From contig DATELY010000034.1 of NCBI GenBank assembly GCA_035276085.1, forward strand, positions 1 to 8,784: DNA of 8,784 nucleotides, in the 5' to 3' direction. This document shows positions 1 through 7,612 of this stretch, in pieces. Below the pieces are notes generated by a model that did no database searches, was not told the DNA's origin, and saw only the letters and a program-made list of their open reading frames with translations. Positions within the stretch are counted from its first letter, which is position 1. Every line of letters begins with the position of its first letter. The position numbers were made by a program, and so were the translations under genes. This DNA comes from DATELY01 sp035276085 (GTDB lineage Bacteria; Pseudomonadota; Gammaproteobacteria; Steroidobacterales; Steroidobacteraceae).

Positions 1-1748
<1,748 letters not shown>

Positions 1749-1928
1749 GCTGAGCTCCGATCTTTGACTGGGACGCTCGACTGCCGAGCGCCGCGAACGA
1801 TAGCAAATGAAGCCTGCAACTGTGGTTAAGTGAATGCAGCAGCGCAAACGCGCGGTGCAAGCAGCGTCCTACAATGCGACCGCCCGATTGCAAACGCCAT
1901 GATCGATTCGATGAGGAGATGCACACGA
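1749..1928. promoter_or_regulatory. Divergent speA/mltA promoter region
   Basis: This 180-bp gap separates the two divergent start codons, so both promoters should lie in it. For speA, the minus strand has an extended -10-like TGCTATCGT (hexamer 1797-1802), about 50 bases before the ATG, without a convincing -35. For mltA, the plus strand has TACAAT at 1870-1875, also without a good -35 at 16-18 bases. Both calls rest on short matches and are weak. No clear operator palindrome was seen. Confidence 0.3.
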
Positions 1929-3101
1929 ATGCTCGATGTTCCGCCGCGAGGGCCGATCGTGCGTGCCGGTCTCTTGCTGCTCGCCATTGCGAGCGGGTGC
2001 ACGGTGAGGCCCACGGCACCGCCGATGCAGGAGCGAGCGGAATACCAGCGCGTGGCATGGACGGCACTCCCCGGCTGGACTGAGGACTCGATCGACGAGG
2101 CGTGGACCGGTTTTCGCGCCAGCTGCACCCCGCTGCAGCAGAAGCCGGAATGGCGCGCCGTCTGCAGCGAGGTGCAATCCGTTCCTGCGCAAGACGCACA
2201 AGCGCAGCGCCGCTTCTTCGAAGCCCGCTTCGATGTGCTGCGACTATTGCGCGACACCGGCGATCGCAAGCCTGGGGGGGAAGGCTTGATCACCGGTTAC
2301 TACGAGCCGCTGCTGCACGGCGCGCGGAAACGCAGCGCCGCGTATTCGGTACCCCTCTACGGCGTGCCGGATGATCTGCTGACGGTGGATCTGTCCTCCG
2401 TATATCCCGAGCTCGCCGGTAAGCGCATTCGCGGTCGGCTGCAAGGAAACAAGGTCGTGCCTTACTACAGCCGCGCCGAGATCGACGCCGCACCGTCGGT
2501 GCGAGGCAAGGAGCTGGTCTGGGTCAGCGACGCGGTGGATGCGTTCTTCGTGCAGGTGCAGGGCTCCGGCCGCGTGCAGTTGAACACGGGCGAGACGATC
2601 CGGCTGCAGTTCGCCGACGTGAACGGACAACCGTATCGATCCATCGGCCGCTACCTCGTCGATCAAGGCGAGCTGACGCTCGATGCCGCGAACGCGCCGG
2701 CGATCCGCGACTGGATTCGCGCGCATCCCGACCGTGCGCGCGAAGTGCTGAATGCCAATCCCAGCGTCGTGTTCTTCTCAGAAGCACCCCTGCGCGACCC
2801 GAACGAAGGTCCGAAAGGCGCGCTCGGTGTCCCGCTGACGCCGGGCCGTTCGCTCGCCGTCGATCCGCGCTATATCCCCCTCGGCACGCCGGTATTCGTG
2901 ACGACCACCGATCCGCTCACGCAAACGCCGCTGCGCCGCCTGATGATCGCGCAAGACAGCGGCGGTGCGATCAAAGGAATCCTGCGTGCGGACTGGTTCT
3001 TCGGTTTCGGCGCGACGGCAGCGGAGCAGGCCGGGCGCATGCGCAGTCAAGGCAGCGTGTGGATGTTGTGGCCCAAGGGCGCACCGCTGCCAGCGGAGTA
3101 G
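1929..3101 (+). CDS. mltA: Membrane-bound lytic murein transglycosylase A (MltA), lipoprotein
   Basis: MltA cleaves the MurNAc-GlcNAc bond of peptidoglycan, forming 1,6-anhydro-muropeptides, and is normally anchored in the outer membrane facing the periplasm. From this start the product is 390 aa. The first 23 residues form a lipoprotein signal: a short basic stretch, a hydrophobic run (AGLLLLAIASG), then Cys24 as acylation site. The MltA domain follows (GLITGYYEPLL, VPLYGVPDDL, VVPYYSRAEID, DAFFVQVQGSGRVQL, YRSIGRYL). The C-terminal 3D domain has its three aspartates at D312 (AVDPRYIPLG), D343 (AQDSGGAIKG) and D355 (RADWFFG); one of the latter two should be the catalytic acid. The frame stays open to an ATG at 1830, but the 1929 ATG follows a GAGGAG at 1913-1918 and gives a proper signal peptide, so I prefer it. 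The gene is convergent with sseA across a repeat hairpin. Confidence 0.94.
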   Translation: MLDVPPRGPIVRAGLLLLAIASGCTVRPTAPPMQERAEYQRVAWTALPGWTEDSIDEAWTGFRASCTPLQQKPEWRAVCSEVQSVPAQDAQAQRRFFEARFDVLRLLRDTGDRKPGGEGLITGYYEPLLHGARKRSAAYSVPLYGVPDDLLTVDLSSVYPELAGKRIRGRLQGNKVVPYYSRAEIDAAPSVRGKELVWVSDAVDAFFVQVQGSGRVQLNTGETIRLQFADVNGQPYRSIGRYLVDQGELTLDAANAPAIRDWIRAHPDRAREVLNANPSVVFFSEAPLRDPNEGPKGALGVPLTPGRSLAVDPRYIPLGTPVFVTTTDPLTQTPLRRLMIAQDSGGAIKGILRADWFFGFGATAAEQAGRMRSQGSVWMLWPKGAPLPAE

Positions 3102-3158
3102 AAGCGGTTAGCGGTTAGCTTCTGAACCAACCGCTAACCGCCAACCGCTAACCGCTTC
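3101..3158. repeat. Heptamer-repeat hairpin between mltA and sseA (copy 1)
   Basis: The gap between the convergent mltA and sseA is built from GCGGTTA/GCGGTTG heptamers: two on the plus strand (3104-3117) and four on the minus strand (within 3126-3157). The arms 3101-3116 and 3143-3158 are perfectly complementary over 16 bp and enclose a 26-base loop. Transcripts from both sides would fold it, so it probably acts as a bidirectional terminator, although neither side has a strong T-run. The right arm also supplies the last codons and TAG stop of sseA (3148-3150), and the left arm begins at the final G of the mltA stop. A 24-base stretch (3126-3149, minus) recurs exactly at 4745-4768. Confidence 0.85.
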
Positions 3159-3996
3159 CCTTTGCCACCGGTCGCTTGGAATCCCGAATCCACTCGCTCC
3201 ACGATCCCGCGTACAACTTCGCGCCCTGCAGCCCTGCATGCTCCATTCCGAGCAGCAGATGACATGCCGTCACCCCGGATCCGCACATCGCCACCGCGCG
3301 CTCCGGCGCAATACCGCCCAATGCGTCCGTGAAACGTTGCCGCAACTGCGTCGGCGGCAGGAAGTGCTTGTCGCCATCCATCGTCGTGGCGAATGGCAGA
3401 TTGTGCGCGCCGGGCACGTGTCCGCCCACGGCATCGATCGGTTCCACAGCGCCTGCATACCGTTCGGGCGCGCGCGCATCCAGCACACGCGAGGTGGCAT
3501 CGCGCGCGCGTGCGCTCACTTCCGCAGCGGTCACGAAGAAATCAGGTTTCACGTGCGGCTCGAACACGCGCGGCGAGCTCGTTGCGGGCGTCGTACTGAC
3601 TTCGTAGCCGCTGCGCTGCCATTCCGCCCAACCGCCGTCGAGCACGGCGACGGCTTCGTGTCCAAGCCAGCGCAGCAGCCACCATAACCGCGCCGCAAAG
3701 GCACCGCTGTCCTGGTCGTATGCCACGACCTGCACAGTCGCATCGACACCCCACGAACTGAACAGCCGCGCCAGAGATTCCGGTGTCGGTAGCGGATGGC
3801 GCCCGCTCATGGGCGTGACCGGTGATGACAGATCGCGATCCAAATGGGCATAGACCGCCCCGGGCACATGGCCCGCCGCGAAGGCGCGTTCGCTCGCGTG
3901 CGGCTGCGCGAGGTCGAAGCGGCAATCCACGATAACCGGCTGCTTGCTGCCCAGCTGACCGTGCAGCTCCCGCGCGCTGATGAGTGTTCGATACAT
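3148..3996 (-). CDS. sseA: 3-mercaptopyruvate sulfurtransferase (rhodanese family, SseA-like)
   Basis: The product is a tandem-rhodanese enzyme that moves sulfur from 3-mercaptopyruvate to a thiol or cyanide acceptor, giving pyruvate; it is cytoplasmic. From the chosen ATG it is 282 aa, the usual SseA length. The N-terminal inactive rhodanese domain has VIVDCRFDL, GHVPGAVYAHLDRDLS and YDQDSGAFAARLWWLLRWLGH. The C-terminal active domain has VLDARAPERYAG, GHVPGAHNLPF and the loop CGSGVTACH, with catalytic Cys238. CGSGVT is the mercaptopyruvate-type loop, whereas thiosulfate rhodaneses have CRKGVT. The frame extends upstream to 4122, but that extension is not domain-like and overlaps the gst start, so I chose the ATG at 3996 (MYRTLISARELHG). 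No strong Shine-Dalgarno precedes it, which leaves some doubt about the start. It is divergent from the GST gene and convergent with mltA. Confidence 0.92.
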   Translation of the reverse strand: MYRTLISARELHGQLGSKQPVIVDCRFDLAQPHASERAFAAGHVPGAVYAHLDRDLSSPVTPMSGRHPLPTPESLARLFSSWGVDATVQVVAYDQDSGAFAARLWWLLRWLGHEAVAVLDGGWAEWQRSGYEVSTTPATSSPRVFEPHVKPDFFVTAAEVSARARDATSRVLDARAPERYAGAVEPIDAVGGHVPGAHNLPFATTMDGDKHFLPPTQLRQRFTDALGGIAPERAVAMCGSGVTACHLLLGMEHAGLQGAKLYAGSWSEWIRDSKRPVAKGSG

Positions 3997-3998
3997 GA

Positions 3999-4026
3999 TT
4001 GTCTTGTGACCCGTGACCGATACAAT
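3999..4026 (+). promoter_or_regulatory. Candidate sigma-70 promoter for the GST gene
   Basis: A -35-like TTGTCT (3999-4004) and a -10 TACAAT (4021-4026) are separated by 16 bases, in the 74-bp gap between the divergent sseA and GST start codons. Transcription would begin near 4033, leaving a leader of about 38 bases that contains a good ribosome site (GAGGA at 4059-4063, seven bases before the ATG). This is a match by eye. Confidence 0.45.
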
Positions 4027-4070
4027 CGCCAGCCCCCGAATGGGCGGCTTGGCAAGGCGAGGATAAGCGA

Positions 4071-4733
4071 ATGGCGCTGGAAGTTTACTGGGGCAGCGGC
4101 AGTCCGTATGCGTGGCGCGCATTGCTGGCGCTCGAGTTCAAGCACCTCACATACGTCTCGCACATCCTGGATTTCTCGAAACAGGAGCACAAGTCGCCGC
4201 AGATGCTGAAGATGAATCCGCGGGCGCGCACGCCCGTGGTGCAGGACGGCGACTACGTTGCGTTCGAGTCCCTCGCGATCCTGTTCTATCTCGACCGCAA
4301 GCATCCCGAGCCGCCGCTGTTCGGCGCCACGGCGGAGGAGGGCGGCACCATCATGCGCGTCATCTCCGAGTTCCAGGCCTACATCGAAGGGCACTTGATG
4401 AAGATCGTGGAAGCGATTCTTTTTCAGGGCATCGAGGGGCGGATGGACGAGCTCTCCCGCGCGCTGCTCGTGGTTGAAAAGGAAGCCAAAGCGATCGATG
4501 CGCGTCTGCTCAAATCGGAGTGGCTCGTCGGCTCCGCCTGTTCCGCCGCTGACATCATGGTGTTCCCGCCGATCAAGCTGTTGCTGCGCGCGCTTGGCCG
4601 GCCGCAAGCCCAGGACATTCGCACCCGGTTGCTACCCCTGGAGACCCATTATCCGGGCATCGATGCCTGGCTGAAGCGCATGGAAACATTGCCGGGCTAC
4701 GATCGAACGTACCCGCCGCACTGGCGCGAGTGA
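4071..4733 (+). CDS. Glutathione S-transferase family protein
   Basis: The 220-aa product has the two-domain soluble GST layout. Residues 1-80 form the thioredoxin-like glutathione-binding domain: a beta strand, then SGSPYAWRALLAL with candidate catalytic Ser9 or Ser11, the cis-proline in RTPVVQDG (Pro55), and the Glu66-Ser67 pair (ESLAILFYLDRK) that holds the glutathione gamma-glutamyl group. Residues 90-215 form the all-alpha domain with the SAAD N-capping box (Ser158, Asp161). Family members conjugate glutathione to electrophiles, reduce peroxides or isomerise substrates; nothing here fixes the substrate, and neighbouring genes do not suggest a catabolic cluster. The start is supported by GAGGA seven bases upstream. 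The gene ends 78 bases before hss, but a promoter candidate in that gap suggests separate transcription. Confidence 0.92.
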   Translation: MALEVYWGSGSPYAWRALLALEFKHLTYVSHILDFSKQEHKSPQMLKMNPRARTPVVQDGDYVAFESLAILFYLDRKHPEPPLFGATAEEGGTIMRVISEFQAYIEGHLMKIVEAILFQGIEGRMDELSRALLVVEKEAKAIDARLLKSEWLVGSACSAADIMVFPPIKLLLRALGRPQAQDIRTRLLPLETHYPGIDAWLKRMETLPGYDRTYPPHWRE

Positions 4734-4744
4734 TGCCGGACAAG

Positions 4745-4773
4745 AGCGGTTGGCGGTTAGCGGTTGGTCGTTA
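4745..4773 (+). repeat. Heptamer-repeat array upstream of hss (copy 2)
   Basis: Four tandem heptamers lie head to tail: GCGGTTG, GCGGTTA, GCGGTTG and the diverged GTCGTTA (4746-4773). Bases 4745-4768 are identical to the complement of 3126-3149 in the mltA/sseA gap, so this is a second copy of one dispersed intergenic element. Here it is a single arm without the opposing complement, so it should not form the long hairpin seen in copy 1. Confidence 0.85.
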
Positions 4774-4777
4774 GAAT
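4750..4777 (+). promoter_or_regulatory. Candidate hss promoter embedded in the heptamer array
   Basis: TTGGCG (4750-4755) and TAGAAT (4772-4777), 16 bases apart, resemble a sigma-70 promoter. The -35 lies inside the heptamer repeats and the -10 straddles their diverged end. The predicted start, near 4784, is about 28 bases before the hss ATG. The match is made by eye; the -10 is good and the -35 is moderate. Confidence 0.4.
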
Positions 4778-4811
4778 CAGCCGTACGGTTCTTTGACTTC
4801 GGATACCTGTC

Positions 4812-6227
4812 ATGACTCATCCAGTTCACGTCACCTTCCCCGGCCGGCTCGTCATGGTCGGCTTCGGCAGTATCGGCCAGGGAGTGTTGCCGCTGATCTT
4901 GCGCCACGTCGGCATCACGCCCGATCGCATCACGATCGTGACTGCAGAAGATGCGGGCCGCACGGAAGCAAACGAATATGGCGTCAAGTTCATCAAGCAG
5001 CCGCTCACGCGCGACAACTATCAGCAAGTGCTCGAGCCGCTGCTTGGCCGCGGTGATTTTCTGCTCAACCTGTCGGTCGACGTATCGAGCGTCGCGTTGA
5101 TCGAGTTGTGCGCGGGCAAGGGCGCGCTCTACCTGGATACCTGCATCGAGCCGTGGCCCGGCGGTTACACCGACACCAGCCTCTCGCCCTCGAAGCGTTC
5201 CAACTATGCGCTGCGCGAAACTGCGCTCGCGCTGCGCAAAAAATATCCCAAAGGCCCCACCGCGGTGCTGACGCACGGGGCGAACCCAGGTCTCGTGTCG
5301 CACTTCGTGAAGCAGGCGCTGCTGAACATTGCCAGCGACACGGGCGTGAACGTCAGCACACCGAAGTCGCGCGAAGAATGGGCGCGGCTCGCCGCCACGC
5401 TCGGTGTGAAAGTCATCCACATCGCCGAGCGCGACACGCAGATTCCCGGTCACCCGAAGCAACCGGGTGAGTTCGTGAACACCTGGTCGGTCGACGGCTT
5501 CGTCAGCGAAGGCATGCAGCCGTCCGAGCTGGGCTGGGGGACGCATGAAAAGGCACTGCCGCCCGACGGGCGGGAACATGATTTCGGCCCGGGTTGCGCC
5601 ATCTATCTGATGCGACCGGGTGCCGGCACGCGTGTGCGCACATGGACCCCGAAAGCCGGCACGTTCCATGGCTTCCTGATCACTCACGGCGAGTCCATTT
5701 CCATTCCCGACTTCTTCTCGCACCGCGAGAACGGCAAAGTCGTTTACCGGCCGACGGTGCACTATTCGTATCACCCCTCCGATAGCGCCGTGTTGTCGGT
5801 ACACGAATTCGCGGGCCGCAACTGGCAACTGCAAGAGCGCAAACGCATCCTCATGGAGGACATCGTCTCCGGCATCGACGAGCTGGGCGTCCTGCTCGCG
5901 GGCCACAAGAAGAACGCGTATTGGTACGGCTCACAGCTCTCGATCGAAGCAGCGCGCAGCCTCGCCCCACACAACAGCGCCACGAGTCTGCAGGTCACCG
6001 TTGCAGCGCTCTCCGGCATGGTCTGGGCGATGGAGAATCCCAACGCCGGCATCGTCGAGCCCGACGAAATCGACTTCCGCCGCAATCTCGAGATCTGCAT
6101 GCCCTACCTCGGCCCCGTCGTGGGCGAATACACGAACTGGACGCCCCTGACGGATCGCGAACGGCTATTCCCGGAGGATCTGGATTCAAGCGATCCGTGG
6201 CAGTTTAAGAATGTGAGAGTGGGGTGA
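4812..6227 (+). CDS. hss: Homospermidine synthase
   Basis: This NAD-dependent enzyme joins two putrescine molecules (or putrescine and spermidine) into sym-homospermidine through oxidative deamination and imine reduction. The product is 471 aa, close to the characterised Blastochloris viridis enzyme of about 477 aa. The N-terminal Rossmann fold carries GFGSIGQG (17-24), followed by RDNY, FLLNLSVDVSS and DTCIEPWPGGY. From memory of that enzyme's structure, its active-site residues N162, E210, W229, H296, E298 and D361 correspond here to N158 (GANPG), E206 (IAERDTQ), W225 (NTWSVDGF), H292 and E294 (THGES) and D356 (GIDELG). The tryptophan is known to bind the cationic substrate. All are present, so the enzyme looks intact. 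The Shine-Dalgarno is weak (GGA, eight bases upstream). SpeA in this window could feed its putrescine precursor through agmatine; the agmatine-to-putrescine genes are not here. Confidence 0.96.
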   Translation: MTHPVHVTFPGRLVMVGFGSIGQGVLPLILRHVGITPDRITIVTAEDAGRTEANEYGVKFIKQPLTRDNYQQVLEPLLGRGDFLLNLSVDVSSVALIELCAGKGALYLDTCIEPWPGGYTDTSLSPSKRSNYALRETALALRKKYPKGPTAVLTHGANPGLVSHFVKQALLNIASDTGVNVSTPKSREEWARLAATLGVKVIHIAERDTQIPGHPKQPGEFVNTWSVDGFVSEGMQPSELGWGTHEKALPPDGREHDFGPGCAIYLMRPGAGTRVRTWTPKAGTFHGFLITHGESISIPDFFSHRENGKVVYRPTVHYSYHPSDSAVLSVHEFAGRNWQLQERKRILMEDIVSGIDELGVLLAGHKKNAYWYGSQLSIEAARSLAPHNSATSLQVTVAALSGMVWAMENPNAGIVEPDEIDFRRNLEICMPYLGPVVGEYTNWTPLTDRERLFPEDLDSSDPWQFKNVRVG

Positions 6228-6229
6228 GG

Positions 6230-6248
6230 CGCGCAGCGATGCTGCGCG
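6230..6248 (+). terminator. Hairpin just after hss, possible terminator
   Basis: A perfect 8-bp stem (6230-6237 with 6241-6248, core GCGCAGC/GCTGCGC) closes a three-base GAT loop two bases after the hss stop. There is no T-run after it, so it is not a textbook intrinsic terminator. It may stabilise the 3' end or act together with the large inverted repeat that follows. Confidence 0.45.
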
Positions 6249-6258
6249 GTGGGCCGGC

Positions 6259-6343
6259 TTGCTGGTCAGCTGGTCTGCTGGCCAGAGAGTGCGTAGCGCA
6301 GTTGCCTCTGGCCAGCAGACCAGCTAGCCAGCAGACCAGCTAG
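6259..6343. repeat. Long inverted repeat of GCTGGTCT-type units between hss and the YkvA-like gene
   Basis: Bases 6268-6287 and 6306-6325 are perfectly complementary over 20 bp around an 18-base loop; pairing can continue outward by about seven pairs after one mismatch. The right arm also contains a perfect 16-base tandem duplication, CCAGCAGACCAGCTAG, at 6312-6327 and 6328-6343. The unit (GCTGGTCT, GCTGGCC) differs from the GCGGTTA family upstream but has the same style: short GC-rich units arranged as opposing arms. The repeat ends eight bases before the next start codon. Likely roles are terminator of hss, RNA structure controlling the next gene, or a dispersed intergenic element. Confidence 0.85.
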
Positions 6344-6351
6344 CCGCCCCC

Positions 6352-6930
6352 ATGCCCCTCCGCCTCAACCTCGACCTCAGCGAAGCCGATCTCGACCACT
6401 TCGCCGCGATCGCGCAGCGCACGTGCGCCACTGCTGCGCAACGTTCGGGTGCCAGCATCATCGAAGCGGCACGCGAGTTGTTGACGCGTGCCGAACAGGC
6501 GCATGCGCCGCATTTCGTACGGCAGAAGTTCGTCGTGCTGGAGCGCTTGCTCGCGTTGCTCGACGATCCCGAGTGGGCTATCGAAGACAGTGACCGCAAA
6601 CGTGCGCTCAATGCGCTCGCCTGCTTGTCCGAGGCGCCGAGCAACGAGACGCAGGCAGGCGCTGCGATTGCCGCACTCGATTACGCAGTCATCATCGAGC
6701 TGATTCATCAGGACTTGCAGCACGACATCGCGGCCTACGAGGAATTCTGCAAGTTCCGGACGACGGAGCAGACGCGAGTACCGCGCGCGACATCGCGGCG
6801 CGTCGATCCTGCGGAGCGTCTCAAGGCGAAGCGCGATGCCTTGCAGGCGCGCATGCACGAGCGCCGGCAGAGAGATCTGGAGCGAGCGCAAGCGCCGTGG
6901 CGGAAGTTGTTTGCGGTGTTTGGACTGTGA
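6352..6930 (+). CDS. YkvA/DUF1232-like protein of unknown function
   Basis: The 192-aa product is mostly helical and charged, with no signal peptide or clear membrane segment. Residues 62-136 resemble the YkvA (DUF1232) region by recognition: a WAI/R-K-R-A-L-N-A-L-A helix, then LDYAVIIELIHQDLQHDIAAYEEFCKFR. The usual DLIPD loop is replaced by an Ala-rich stretch (about 93-108), so it is a degenerate or distant member. Residues 150-180 are a strongly basic/acidic helix (AERLKAKRDALQARMHERRQ), possibly coiled-coil. YkvA function is not well established. The ATG at 6352 has no Shine-Dalgarno: a C-run and the long inverted repeat lie directly before it. No other in-frame ATG lies near, and the N-terminus looks natural, so I keep it. 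It is last in the core-like region, just before the broken repeat and the MITE. Confidence 0.7.
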   Translation: MPLRLNLDLSEADLDHFAAIAQRTCATAAQRSGASIIEAARELLTRAEQAHAPHFVRQKFVVLERLLALLDDPEWAIEDSDRKRALNALACLSEAPSNETQAGAAIAALDYAVIIELIHQDLQHDIAAYEEFCKFRTTEQTRVPRATSRRVDPAERLKAKRDALQARMHERRQRDLERAQAPWRKLFAVFGL

Positions 6931-6950
6931 CCAGCAGCTGAAATGAGCGT

Positions 6951-7038
6951 CCCTTCCCTTGCGAAGCGGGGGAAGGACAGGATGGGGGCCTCTTGAAGAG
7001 CAGAGTCGCGCTAACGCGCTTGCCCCCACCCTAACCCC
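6951..7038. repeat. GC-rich intergenic repeat, two opposed halves, right half truncated
   Basis: The segment contains two pairings. A small hairpin pairs CCTTCCC (6952-6958) with GGGAAGG (6970-6976) around TTGCGAAGCGG. A larger one pairs the stretch ending TGGGGGC (6979-6989) with GCCCCCA and the CCT after it (7022-7032). GCCCCCACCCTAACCC next to CCCCCGCTTCGC-type sequence is a pattern I know from intergenic repeats in many GC-rich proteobacteria. Here the right-hand copy stops after CTAACCCC exactly where the next element's terminal repeat begins, which suggests that it was interrupted. No gene is visible between 6931 and 7231. Confidence 0.6.
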
Positions 7039-7181
7039 AATGGCACTTAGTTAAGCGAAAAACGGCCGAATCATGCGGGTCAAAGCTAATCGAGCCACCG
7101 GTTTTCTAGCAGAAACGAGAGCACTACCTGAGGCTGGATCTGTGAGATTCGAGGCCAAAAACGCTTAACTAAGTGCCATTG
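7038..7181. mobile_element. 144-bp MITE or IS remnant with perfect 20-bp terminal inverted repeats
   Basis: Bases 7038-7057 (CAATGGCACTTAGTTAAGCG) and 7162-7181 are exact reverse complements over 20 bp. They enclose about 104 bases with no coding frame worth calling. Size, perfect ends and lack of a transposase fit a miniature inverted-repeat element mobilised in trans by a full-length relative, or an internally deleted IS. I cannot name the family with confidence. No target-site duplication is evident. Just outside the right end, GCACTTAAGCG (7181-7191) resembles the left terminus with four bases missing, which could be a second, degenerate end. Confidence 0.75.
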
Positions 7182-7215
7182 CACTTAAGCGAGGTGACGA
7201 TTCTGGATCACCTCA

Positions 7216-7233
7216 AGGGCCTAAGAATGCCCT
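7216..7233 (-). terminator. Weak hairpin at the end of the minus-strand operon
   Basis: A 5-bp stem (AGGGC 7216-7220 with GCCCT 7229-7233) with an eight-base loop overlaps the stop codon of the 106-aa gene. It lacks a T-run, so termination here is only a possibility. Confidence 0.2.
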
Positions 7234-7552
7234 ACGCGCAGCATGGTTGTTCAAGGATTTCGGCCGGGAGGGAGAAGACGTCGGGTATGGAGACACGCAC
7301 GTCGATCTTGTCAACGCATATCTCGATTGGAATCTCACCTTCCGGTGTTTGTCGGTAACTGGTCCGATGCGCTACCCGTTCCCGCTTCGACGGCAGGCCA
7401 TCGTCGTAGACGTTAGGCAACGCGAGCTCGATTGAAAAACCGTCGAAAGTGAAGCCGTGAATTTTGCCAACTAGCTCGGGCTCGATGGCTAAGCCGAAGG
7501 TCAGAAGGCGGGTCCAAGAACTCACTTGCATTGTTTGTAAGGCAGAAGTCAT
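7232..7552 (-). CDS. Hypothetical protein, 106 aa
   Basis: I do not recognise this protein. It has a soluble, mixed composition with beta-like alternation (KIHGFTFDGFSIELALPNVYDD, EIPIEICVDKIDVRVSIPDVF) and no signal peptide or membrane segment. In-frame TAG two codons upstream of the ATG fixes the latest possible 5' limit at 7552; AAAGGA lies 11 bases upstream as a loose ribosome site. It starts 60 bases after the HEPN-like gene on the same strand and is probably the last gene of that operon. The C-terminus (LPAEILEQPCCA) ends close to the MITE, so it may be shortened relative to relatives: in the next frame the sequence could continue about ten codons. Coding status rests on its operon-like position and protein-like composition. 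Confidence 0.5.
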   Translation of the reverse strand: MTSALQTMQVSSWTRLLTFGLAIEPELVGKIHGFTFDGFSIELALPNVYDDGLPSKRERVAHRTSYRQTPEGEIPIEICVDKIDVRVSIPDVFSLPAEILEQPCCA

Positions 7553-7612
7553 GAGCGTCTAAGTCCTTTAGCAAACGTAGGGCAACGCGGCCATACAACA
7601 CGGGGGGACTGC

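Noticed and set aside
1830..1928. N-terminal extension of mltA to the ATG at 1830
   Set aside because: It would place 33 residues before a good lipoprotein signal, and the later ATG at 1929 has a purine-rich ribosome site.
4010..4122. N-terminal extension of sseA to 4122
   Set aside because: It adds 42 residues without domain character, overlaps the GST coding start and promoter, and the 282-aa version matches the usual family length.
4745..4773. Short tandem array considered as a CRISPR or telomere repeat
   Set aside because: Units are seven bases with no spacers, and only a few copies occur, so it is neither.
4632..5906. Long minus-strand open frame of 424 codons opposite hss
   Set aside because: Antisense to an intact homospermidine synthase; its composition reflects the GC-rich opposite strand and no family is recognisable.
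7173..7358. Plus-strand 61-codon frame starting in the element's right end
   Set aside because: Its start lies in the terminal repeat, it is opposite the 106-aa gene and has no protein-like pattern.
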